DNA from: an uncultured Collinsella sp.
Lineage (GTDB): Bacteria; Actinomycetota; Coriobacteriia; Coriobacteriales; Coriobacteriaceae
Direction: 5' to 3'
Length of the DNA stretch: 7,189 nucleotides
Assembly (NCBI GenBank): GCA_900543945.1
Contig: UQTN01000103.1
Coordinates: 1 to 7,189 of the forward strand
Part shown: piece after piece, positions 1-5,857 of the stretch
Position numbering within the stretch: position 1 is the first letter of the stretch
Layout: each line of letters begins with the position of its first letter
Translations under genes and position numbers: made by a program
The notes under the pieces: model-generated
Told to the model about the DNA's origin: nothing
Database searches by the model: none
The model's input: only the letters and a program-made list of their open reading frames with translations

Positions 1-1467
1 GAGCTCTACTGGAAATTTGTGGGTGACGGCTGGTCTGCGGACTCCGATGACGTCGAGATGGAAGTCTACTTTGCAAATGCCGCTGCCGGGACGGCTGCCG
101 TCAAGGGCGATAACTTCCGCGCATGGGGCCACGGCCCGCTGACGGGCGACGTGTCGCTCGATGCGGACGAGCCCATGGTCACCTATACCATTCCCTGCGT
201 GCATGAGGGCGAATTCGCCGAGGCACGCATCGCCTTCCCCAGCGACTGGGTGCCGCAGCTTGCCGTCTCGGGCGAAAAGCGCATGTCGACGATTCTGAGC
301 GAAGAGAAGGAATGGGCCGACGAGGCCAACGCTCGCCGCGCTCACGCTCGCATGATTGCCAATGCGCTTGCCGTGCTAAGTGTTGTCGCGGCGGTGGCCT
401 TTACCGGCACAATCGTTGTGCTCAAGCTGCGCCGCCGCAAGCCCAAGCCGCTTTTCCAGGACGAATATTTCCGCGATGTGCCTTCGGCCGACCATCCCGC
501 CGTGCTTTCGGCCCTCATGAGCTGGAACGAGGTGCCCGATCAGGCATATATCGCCACGCTTATGAAGCTTACCGACGACCGCGTGATCAAGCTGGAAGAA
601 GCGACCGAGACCAAGAAGAAGGGTCTGCTCCGTCGCGAAAAAGAGGAGCAGACGTATCGCATCACAGTGACCGACGAGGCCTGGAAGGCTGCCAAGAAGG
701 ACGGCATCGATCGCGATGTGCTCAAGGTCTTCTTCGCCGGCGTTAAGCCCGATAAGGACGGAGTCCGTTCGCGCACGTTTAGCGAGCTGGAGGAGTACGC
801 TAGCGAGCGCACCACATCTGTTGGCGACAAGCTCGAGGACTATCAGAGCACGGTTAAGGGCAAGCTGGAGGCGCGCGAGCTTATCGCCTCGGACGGCACC
901 ATCGCCCTGGTTGCCGGCTTGGTTCTCGGCATCATTATTGTCTGTGGCATTTTGGGCTCTCTGTTCTATGCCGACTTTGCGGATGCCAATGTCGGTGCCG
1001 CTATGATCTCGATCCCCGTCACGATCGTGGGCTTTGTCCTGAGCTGCACCTTCCGTCGCTACACGCCGGAGGGCGCCGAGGTGGCGGCTCGCTGTAAAGC
1101 GCTCAAGCATTGGCTTGAGGACTTTACGCGCCTGAAGGAGGCCATTCCCAGCGACCTGATCTTGTGGAACAAACTGCTGGTGATGGGCGTTGCCCTGGGC
1201 GTTTCGAAAGAAGTGCTGCGACAGCTGGCCGAGGCCGTGCCTGCGGACCTGCGCAACAGCGACGATTTCTACGACAACTACCCCTGCTACTGGTGGTATT
1301 ACCATCACTACGGCAACGAGTCCCCGCTCGATTCGTTCAACGATGTGTACCACGAGACCATCCGCGAGCTGGCTTCGAGTTCCGATAGTTCGAGCGGCGG
1401 CAGCGGCGGCGGCTTTTCCGGTGGCGGCGGTGGCGGCGTCGGCGGAGGCGGCGGCGGAACGTTCTAA
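1..1467 (+). CDS. DUF2207-family membrane protein with glycine-rich C-terminus (5' truncated)
   Basis: The reading frame is open from base 1, so the true start lies outside the window; 488 codons and a TAA are visible. The first ~110 codons look like the C-terminal part of an extracytoplasmic DUF2207 domain (opening ELYWKFVGDGW). A membrane segment follows at codons ~118-142 with a basic KLRRRKPKP stop-transfer, then a cytosolic, charged, winged-helix-like stretch (~143-300). Two more membrane segments lie at ~301-324 and ~331-351. The C-terminal part has an aromatic cluster, YWWYYHHY (codons 430-437). The last 30 residues are almost only Ser and Gly, ending GGGGGGTF. This layout and the Gly tail are typical of predicted DUF2207 membrane proteins, whose biochemical role is unknown. 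The signal peptide and early N-terminus are missing only because of the window edge. The gene ends 15 bases before a strong terminator, so it is the last gene of its unit. Confidence 0.85.
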   Translation, partial: ELYWKFVGDGWSADSDDVEMEVYFANAAAGTAAVKGDNFRAWGHGPLTGDVSLDADEPMVTYTIPCVHEGEFAEARIAFPSDWVPQLAVSGEKRMSTILSEEKEWADEANARRAHARMIANALAVLSVVAAVAFTGTIVVLKLRRRKPKPLFQDEYFRDVPSADHPAVLSALMSWNEVPDQAYIATLMKLTDDRVIKLEEATETKKKGLLRREKEEQTYRITVTDEAWKAAKKDGIDRDVLKVFFAGVKPDKDGVRSRTFSELEEYASERTTSVGDKLEDYQSTVKGKLEARELIASDGTIALVAGLVLGIIIVCGILGSLFYADFADANVGAAMISIPVTIVGFVLSCTFRRYTPEGAEVAARCKALKHWLEDFTRLKEAIPSDLILWNKLLVMGVALGVSKEVLRQLAEAVPADLRNSDDFYDNYPCYWWYYHHYGNESPLDSFNDVYHETIRELASSSDSSSGGSGGGFSGGGGGGVGGGGGGTF

Positions 1468-1481
1468 CGGTCGTAAATTAT

Positions 1482-1529
1482 GGGATGGGCTTTTCTCGAC
1501 AGCCGTCGGGGAAAGCCCATCCCCTTTTT
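1482..1529 (+). terminator. Rho-independent terminator after the DUF2207 gene
   Basis: A perfect 12-bp stem, GGGATGGGCTTT (1482-1493) with AAAGCCCATCCC (1512-1523), is followed by CCCC-adjacent T5 (1525-1529). On the minus strand the same stem is followed by ATAATTTA, so it may also weakly stop transcription of the convergent acetyltransferase gene. Confidence 0.9.
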
Positions 1530-1545
1530 ACGCGCTACCTACGAA

Positions 1546-1643
1546 GACTGTCCCCAGCAACTAGTCATTTAAGAACGTTCCTAACGACTAGGTGCGGTTG
1601 CTGCCAAGGAGTGTCCCGGGGTGCCGGCACAAAAGGAACGTCC
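1546..1643. repeat. Intergenic cluster of direct and inverted repeats
   Basis: This lies between two convergent genes. CTAGTC (1561-1566) pairs with GACTAG (1586-1591), and the adjoining AGCAAC (1556-1561) pairs with GTTGCT (1597-1602), giving a bulged stem. GACTGTCCCC (1546-1555) is nearly repeated at 1609-1618 as GAGTGTCCCG. GAACGTTCCTA (1573-1583) is nearly repeated as GAACGTCCCTA (1636-1646). GTGCCGGCAC (1621-1630) is a perfect 10-bp palindrome. No coding signal was seen. It looks like a decayed or compact intergenic repeat element, but whether it recurs in the genome cannot be seen here. Confidence 0.5.
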
Positions 1644-1656
1644 CTAGCTGCCAGGT

Positions 1657-2298
1657 TTAGGCTGTTAGATCGAGTTCGTAGAGGAAGCTTTCACGCGGCA
1701 TGTCGTGACGACGCTCTTCGCGGTTGGCGCGGTGCGTGGCCGTGCGCTTAAAGCCGTGCAGCTCGTAGAACTTCCACGAGCAGTTGGAGTCGGTGTACAG
1801 GTGCGCCCTTGTCGCCCCGCGCGAGGAAAGGTACGAGACAGCGGCATCGAGCAACACCGAGCCAACGCCCAGGCCATGGACATCGGGATCGACGGCGAGC
1901 AGCGTGACTTCGTTGTCGTGCGGCAATGGGCTGCTCTCGAGCAGGCGGTTGTTGGTTCGGATGGTTGCGCGCACAAACGAGAGATACTCGGCGCAGGCAT
2001 CGGGCTCCAGTTCGCGCATCTGCGAAAGCAGCGCGCGTTCGGTATCCATCCAATGCTCGTTGATAGTGACGCCGGGGCTCTGTCCTGCGCGTGCAAGCGC
2101 AATGCCGCGCGCCTCGCCGTCAATTACCGCAACCTGCGAAAACGTCGAGGACGAAAGGCAATAGGCGAGGTCGCATGCGGCCTCGAGGCGGTTGTACTCA
2201 TCGTTATCCGAATTGTTATGCCAAAGCTGCTGCAGAATCAGCGCGATGGCGTCGAAGTCTTCGGTATCAAACGGTCGGTAGAGAACCCGCGAGACCAT
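1657..2298 (-). CDS. GNAT-family N-acetyltransferase
   Basis: A 213-residue protein with one GNAT fold, expected to move an acetyl group from acetyl-CoA to an amine on an unknown substrate in the cytosol. Motif A is clear: beta-strand EVTLLAVDPD (130-139) followed by the acetyl-CoA pyrophosphate loop VHGLGVGS (140-147) and helix VLLDAAVSYLSSRG. Motif B, the YTDSNCSWKFYELHGFKR segment at 168-185, carries Tyr178, a candidate general acid. The N-terminal half (1-120) has the usual first strand (YRPFDTEDFDAIALIL) and an insertion rich in acidic and aromatic residues that may bind substrate. The start is supported by AAAGAGG four bases upstream on the minus strand. It is transcribed alone: convergent with the DUF2207 gene and divergent from purH. 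The substrate cannot be predicted; small amines, antibiotics and protein N-termini are all possible. Confidence 0.87.
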   Translation of the reverse strand: MVSRVLYRPFDTEDFDAIALILQQLWHNNSDNDEYNRLEAACDLAYCLSSSTFSQVAVIDGEARGIALARAGQSPGVTINEHWMDTERALLSQMRELEPDACAEYLSFVRATIRTNNRLLESSPLPHDNEVTLLAVDPDVHGLGVGSVLLDAAVSYLSSRGATRAHLYTDSNCSWKFYELHGFKRTATHRANREERRHDMPRESFLYELDLTA

Positions 2299-2575
2299 GG
2301 TGCCTCTTTCTTTTGCGGATGCATATCGAGCACAGTTCTACCACGCTATTGGCATCTAATTATGGTGCCCCTGTGTTCCATGAACTCACCGTGCCCGATG
2401 CCGTGTCCATCCCCTCCGCTCGCAAACTTTTTCTGCACAGCCGTGCGTTGCGGGGTGCATCGATGCGCTCGATGCGCTACATTAAATCAGTATTTTCAAT
2501 GCCGCTGCGCGAGCGCTGCAGATCGACGTATCACCGACTCACAGAGCACGGCGGCGTACCAGACAGGAGGACTGC
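2299..2575. other. Divergent intergenic region between the acetyltransferase gene and purH
   Basis: These 277 bases must hold promoters for both flanking genes, but I see no confident -35/-10 pair. The AT-richest pocket, TACATTAAATCAG followed by TATTTTC (2478-2497), is the best place for a purH promoter -10; no good -35 lies 16-18 bases before it. A second AT pocket, CTAATTAT (2356-2363), could serve either strand. The purH ribosome-binding site AGGAGG (2565-2570) is five bases from its ATG. I see no purine riboswitch core. Confidence 0.5.
2461..2478. repeat. Two-copy 9-bp tandem repeat in the purH leader
   Basis: CGATGCGCT occurs twice in direct tandem, immediately before the AT-rich pocket that is the best purH promoter candidate. 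It could be a direct-repeat regulator site or chance in GC-rich DNA. Confidence 0.4.
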
Positions 2576-4183
2576 ATGGGATCTGATGTGAAGATCGCAC
2601 GCGCGTTGATCTCGGTTACCGATAAGACGGGTGTCGTCGATTTCGCACGGACGCTGGTTGATGACTTTGGCGTCGAGATCATCTCTACGGGCGGCACGGC
2701 TCGTGCCATCGAGGACGCGGGCGTTCCCGTAACCCCCATCGAGGAGTTCACGGGCTATCCCGAGATGATGGACGGCCGCGTTAAGACCCTACACCCCAAG
2801 GTTCACGGCGCGCTGCTGGCCCGCCGCGATTCCGAGCAGCACATGCAGGAGGCCGCCCAGCACGGCATTAAGCTGATCGACCTGGTCGTCGTCAACCTGT
2901 ACGAGTTCGAGAAGACCGTCGCCAACCCCGAGGTCACCTTTGCGGATGCCATCGAGCACATCGACATCGGTGGCCCCTCCATGTTGCGCTCTGCTGCCAA
3001 GAACGCCACGAGCGTTACCGTCATCTCCGATCCGGCCGACTATGATGCCGTCCTGGCCGAGATGCACGAGACCGGCGGTTGCACCACGCTTTCCACCCGT
3101 CGTCGCCTGCAGGTGAAGGTCTACCAGACCACCGCCGCCTACGACACGGCTATCTCCCGTTGGCTTGCCGCCCAGGCAAGTGACGTGGCGGATACCTCTG
3201 CCAAGCTCGAGATTTCGCTGGAGAAGGTCGACGACCTGCGCTATGGCGAGAATCCTCAGCAGAAGGCTACGGTCTACCGCTTTGCCGAGGGCTGCGAGAA
3301 CACCGCGAGCTCGCAGTTCCCGCTCGTTGGCTCCGAGCAGATCCAGGGCAAGCCGCTCAGCTACAACAACTATCTGGATGCCGATGCCGCTTGGAACCTG
3401 GTCCGCGAGTTCGACGAGCCGGCCTGCGTGATCCTCAAGCACCAGAACCCCTGCGGTTCTGCCGTTGCCGAGGACATCACGGCTGCCTACGACCGCGCCT
3501 TCGCCTGCGATCCCAAGAGCGCCTTCGGCGGCATCATCGCCTGCAACCGCGAGGTTCCCTATGAGCTGGTCGAGCACTTTGCCGATCAGAACAAGCAGTT
3601 CGTCGAGGTCATCATCGCCCCGAGCTACACTGCCGAGGCGCTCGAGCGCATGGCCAAGCGCCCCAACCTGCGCGTGCTGGCTACCGGCGGCGTGGACCAC
3701 GGCGCCCAGGTGGAGCTGCGCTCCATCGACGGCGGCATGCTGGTGCAGGAGGTCGACCACGTGACCGAGGACCCCGCGACCTTTACGTTCCCCACCGACC
3801 GCAAGCCCACCGACGCCGAGATGGCCGAGCTCGAGTTTGCCTGGAAGGTCTGCAAGGGCGTTAAGTCCAACGCCATCCTGGTCTCCAAGGGTAAGGCCGG
3901 CATTGGCATGGGCCCGGGTCAGCCCAACCGCGTCGACTCTGCGCTACTTGCCTGCGAGCGTGCCGAGGACTTCTGCGAGCGCGAGGGCGTGGAGAAGGGC
4001 GGCTTTGCCTGCGCAAGCGACGCATTCTTCCCGTTCCGCGACAACGTCGACGTGCTTGCCGCGCATGGCGTGACCTGCATCATCCAGCCCGGCGGCTCTA
4101 AGCGCGACGACGAGAGCATCGAGGCGTGCAACGAGCATGGTATTGCGATGGTCTTCACGGGCGCCCGCCACTTTAGGCACTAA
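2576..4183 (+). CDS. purH: Bifunctional AICAR formyltransferase / IMP cyclohydrolase PurH
   Basis: This enzyme catalyses the last two steps of de novo purine synthesis: AICAR is formylated with 10-formyl-tetrahydrofolate to FAICAR, which is then closed to IMP. The 535-residue length is normal for the family. The N-terminal MGS-like cyclohydrolase domain (~1-200) shows SVTDKTG (13-19), STGGTA (37-42) and DGRVKTLHPKVHG (66-78), all expected at the active site. The transformylase domain (~200-535) shows LRYGENPQQ, then KHQNPCG with catalytic Lys288 and His289, then KSAFGG, then SKGKAGIGMGPGQPNR, SDAFFPF and the C-terminal IQPGGSKRDDE and GARHFRH. No key residue is missing. The ATG is set by AGGAGG five bases upstream. 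It is monocistronic here: a divergent neighbour lies upstream and a terminator downstream. No other pur gene is in the window. Confidence 0.98.
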   Translation: MGSDVKIARALISVTDKTGVVDFARTLVDDFGVEIISTGGTARAIEDAGVPVTPIEEFTGYPEMMDGRVKTLHPKVHGALLARRDSEQHMQEAAQHGIKLIDLVVVNLYEFEKTVANPEVTFADAIEHIDIGGPSMLRSAAKNATSVTVISDPADYDAVLAEMHETGGCTTLSTRRRLQVKVYQTTAAYDTAISRWLAAQASDVADTSAKLEISLEKVDDLRYGENPQQKATVYRFAEGCENTASSQFPLVGSEQIQGKPLSYNNYLDADAAWNLVREFDEPACVILKHQNPCGSAVAEDITAAYDRAFACDPKSAFGGIIACNREVPYELVEHFADQNKQFVEVIIAPSYTAEALERMAKRPNLRVLATGGVDHGAQVELRSIDGGMLVQEVDHVTEDPATFTFPTDRKPTDAEMAELEFAWKVCKGVKSNAILVSKGKAGIGMGPGQPNRVDSALLACERAEDFCEREGVEKGGFACASDAFFPFRDNVDVLAAHGVTCIIQPGGSKRDDESIEACNEHGIAMVFTGARHFRH

Positions 4184-4212
4184 GTTTCGCCTCGGGACAA
4201 AATAATCTCTGC

Positions 4213-4248
4213 AAAAGACGGTCGCTCCGTTTGGAGGGCCGTCTTTTT
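4213..4248 (+). terminator. Rho-independent terminator of purH
   Basis: AAAAGACGG (4213-4221) pairs perfectly with CCGTCTTTT (4239-4247). The inner helix continues with CTCC/GGAG around a GTTT loop, and the T run covers 4244-4248. It begins 30 bases after the purH stop codon. Confidence 0.92.
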
Positions 4249-4256
4249 GGTATAAG
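4248..4256 (+). promoter_or_regulatory. Candidate extended -10 promoter for the downstream gene
   Basis: TGGTATAAG fits the extended -10 pattern TGnTATAAT with one mismatch in the hexamer (TATAAG at 4251-4256). It abuts the T run of the purH terminator, so a promoter is needed here. No good -35 is seen, which extended -10 promoters tolerate. The predicted transcript start is near 4262-4264, only a base or so before the first ATG at 4265. Confidence 0.5.
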
Positions 4257-4264
4257 AGGACGGA

Positions 4265-4996
4265 ATGACTAACACGAAAGGTATGACCATGCCCCAGATT
4301 GATGATGCCGAGCTGTTTGGCAATGCCGAGGATCAGCGTGCGTACGAGGACTTTTGCGCCAATCAGGAGGCGGTCGAGAAGTTTACGCTCGACAAGCCCG
4401 CGCTTATCTGCCGTTGGCGCATGTCCAACAAAAAGGTGCCCATGCTCAACCGTCACATTCGCGCGCTGTCCGAGCGCTTGGTGCAGGGCGAGCCGCTTAC
4501 CCATAACATGCTCAGCTGGGCCAAGCAGCACGTTGAGTGGTCGCTTGCCGAGGGCGATTACACCGCGCACGACGGCGTGCTCATGCTGGTGATCGACGTT
4601 AACGGCAATGCCGCCATGACGGTGGGTGAGTACGAGCCGCTGGCCGATACTTCGGCCAAGGCGCTGCGTGCCCGCTCCGCCGAGGCCCGCTCCGAGGCCG
4701 ACGAAACCGGCGTGGCGCCCGAGCTGCTCGCTGCCGTCAACAACGGCGAGCTGGCCTTTGTGGCGCCGGCGGACGAGTGCCTGTGTGGCACGGCGACGCT
4801 CATAGAGCAGCTGGCCCAGACCAAGGGCATCCCGGTCACGCGCGTAGACATTCCCGCACAGCTCAAGGGCGCCTTGTTCCTGGTAAGCGACGAGCACGGC
4901 GTGGTGCCTGCCACCGACGCCGACGCCGCCGAGTCTGATGCCGCGACGGTCGCCTTCTTTGCCGACGGCTACGAAAAGCTTCGCGCCCGCCGCTAA
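4265..4996 (+). CDS. Hypothetical cytosolic protein, family not recognised
   Basis: A complete 243-residue reading frame with codon use like its neighbours. I do not recognise a family. There is no signal peptide and no membrane segment. The N-terminal ~30 residues are acidic. Residues ~40-110 form a probable folded unit containing LICRWRMSNKKVP and GEPLTHNMLSWAKQHVEWS. A charged Ala/Arg/Glu helix lies at ~131-147, and a second folded unit at ~155-240 contains FVAPADECLCG and LFLVSDEHGVVPATD. The last phrase faintly recalls class IV aminotransferases, but no PLP-lysine motif can be placed, so I make no call. Two starts compete: ATG 4265 (preceded by AGAGGA, 4255-4260) and ATG 4289 (AAAGG at 4277-4281, spacer 7), the latter giving 235 residues. 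The gene appears to be its own transcription unit between the purH terminator and the two-component operon. Confidence 0.75.
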   Translation: MTNTKGMTMPQIDDAELFGNAEDQRAYEDFCANQEAVEKFTLDKPALICRWRMSNKKVPMLNRHIRALSERLVQGEPLTHNMLSWAKQHVEWSLAEGDYTAHDGVLMLVIDVNGNAAMTVGEYEPLADTSAKALRARSAEARSEADETGVAPELLAAVNNGELAFVAPADECLCGTATLIEQLAQTKGIPVTRVDIPAQLKGALFLVSDEHGVVPATDADAAESDAATVAFFADGYEKLRARR

Positions 4997-5039
4997 ATGA
5001 TTATTCTGGGACGGGGATTATTTAATCATTTGATCCCCG
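4995..5039. repeat. Two mutually exclusive stems after the hypothetical gene
   Basis: AAATGATTA (4995-5003, overlapping the stop codon) is perfectly complementary to TAATCATTT (5023-5031). CGGGGAT (5012-5018) is perfectly complementary to ATCCCCG (5033-5039). The right arm of the first stem sits in the loop of the second and the two cross, so they form either a pseudoknot or alternatives. No T run follows on either strand, so this is not a standard terminator. Confidence 0.6.
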
Positions 5040-5062
5040 CGCCCGCTGCGAGCGAGGGGCGA

Positions 5063-5090
5063 TTCGAACGCTTTCGTTCGCGAACAGTTC
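5063..5090. promoter_or_regulatory. Cluster of alternating GAAC/GTTC half-sites upstream of the response regulator
   Basis: Within 28 bases there are four alternating half-sites: GAAC (5066-5069), GTTC (5076-5079), GAAC (5082-5085) and GTTC (5087-5090). They build overlapping perfect palindromes: TTCGAA (5063-5068), CGAACG-CTTT-CGTTCG (5065-5080), GTTCGCGAAC (5076-5085) and GAACAGTTC (5082-5090). A possible -10, CTTAAT (5097-5102), follows. The position, about 90 bases before the regulator gene, suits an operator, perhaps for autoregulation. Confidence 0.45.
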
Positions 5091-5101
5091 TGTCATCTTA
5101 A

Positions 5102-5136
5102 TGCCGCGCGAGGCGCGCACCGGCGACTTCGCGGCA
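5102..5136 (+). other. Predicted leader hairpin before the response regulator gene
   Basis: TGCCGCG (5102-5108) pairs perfectly with CGCGGCA (5130-5136), enclosing a GC-rich loop. There is no T run, so it does not look like a terminator. It may lie in the 5' untranslated region and affect mRNA stability or access, or be chance in GC-rich DNA. Confidence 0.35.
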
Positions 5137-5176
5137 ATAATGGCAGTAAGACAACCAAGAGGGGGGAACGGAATCC

Positions 5177-5848
5177 ATGGCGCTGATCTATATCGTTGAG
5201 GACGACGAGCCCATTCGTCGTGAGCTTGCCGATATCCTTGCCCGTGCCGGTTTTGAGGTCGAGGCCTGCGAGTCGTTCGAGCATGTCTCGCGTGACATCC
5301 TGGCCGCTGCACCCGACTTGGTACTGCTCGACCTGACGCTTCCCGTCAAAGACGGCCAGCACATCTGCCACGAAGTCCGTCGCGAATCCGAGGTCCCCAT
5401 CATCGTCCTCACGTCGCGCACGACCGAGATCGACGAGGTCATGTCCATGACGCTCGGCGCGGACGACTTTGTTCCCAAGCCCTATAGCGCGCGCGTGCTC
5501 GTGGCGCGCATCAACGCACTGCTGCGTCGCACCGCGGCGGCAGGCGAGCGCAGCACGCTCGTCCACAAGGGATTGGAGCTCGACCTCGCCCGCTCCATGG
5601 TCACCAACACGCAAACTGGCACTAGCACCGAGCTCACCAAAAACGAGCTGCGTATCCTCTCGCTGCTTCTGAGCCGCGCGGGCAAGATCGTTTCGCGCTC
5701 GGCCATCATGCAGGACCTGTGGGACTCCGACGCCTTCGTGGACGACAATACGCTCACCGTCAACATCAACCGCCTGCGCACCACGCTCGAAAAAATCGGC
5801 ATCAAGGGGTATTTGACGACGCATCGCGGCCAAGGCTATTCGGTCTAG
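5177..5848 (+). CDS. OmpR-family response regulator, BceR-like
   Basis: A 223-residue two-domain DNA-binding regulator, the likely partner of the kinase that follows. The receiver domain (1-118) has the acidic pair Asp9/Asp10, phospho-acceptor Asp52 in LLDLTLP, Thr79 in IIVLTSR and Lys101 in VPKPY, so all switch residues are intact. The phrase GADDFVPKPYSARVLVARINALLRR (94-118) resembles BceR/GraR-type regulators. The winged-helix domain (~130-223) has the usual TELTKNELRILSLL, then VDDNTLTVNINRLR as recognition-helix region, and ends in THRGQGYSV. The ATG is preceded by a strong purine tract, AAGAGGGGGG (5157-5166), ten bases upstream. The kinase gene starts nine bases after the stop, so the two are an operon. 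The half-site cluster upstream may be its own binding site. The target genes are not visible. Confidence 0.95.
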   Translation: MALIYIVEDDEPIRRELADILARAGFEVEACESFEHVSRDILAAAPDLVLLDLTLPVKDGQHICHEVRRESEVPIIVLTSRTTEIDEVMSMTLGADDFVPKPYSARVLVARINALLRRTAAAGERSTLVHKGLELDLARSMVTNTQTGTSTELTKNELRILSLLLSRAGKIVSRSAIMQDLWDSDAFVDDNTLTVNINRLRTTLEKIGIKGYLTTHRGQGYSV

Positions 5849-5857
5849 GGGCCGGCT

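Noticed and set aside
376..1353. Long minus-strand open frame (325 codons) opposite the DUF2207 gene
   Set aside because: The sense frame has clear domains and a terminator. The antisense frame has no recognisable domains and arises from GC-rich codon structure.
2362..2591. Plus-strand frame through the purH leader with fairly good codon use
   Set aside because: There is no ribosome-binding site or suitable start in the leader, no recognisable family, and it overlaps the purH start in another frame.
2789..3760. Long minus-strand open frame (323 codons) opposite purH
   Set aside because: It lies wholly inside conserved purH sequence; its low-complexity Val/Leu/Gly/Asp make-up is a shadow of purH codons.
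3944..4897. Minus-strand open frame of 317 codons spanning the purH end and the hypothetical gene
   Set aside because: It crosses the purH terminator and two sense genes and has no protein-like motifs.
5056..5075. tRNA T-arm-like GATTCGAAC motif
   Set aside because: The flanks cannot form a five-base T stem on either strand, and no anticodon or acceptor stem can be placed.
5065..5080. LexA (SOS) box candidate CGAACG-CTTT-CGTTCG
   Set aside because: The Gram-positive LexA box needs four bases between GAAC and GTTC; here there are six, and the neighbouring genes are not SOS genes.
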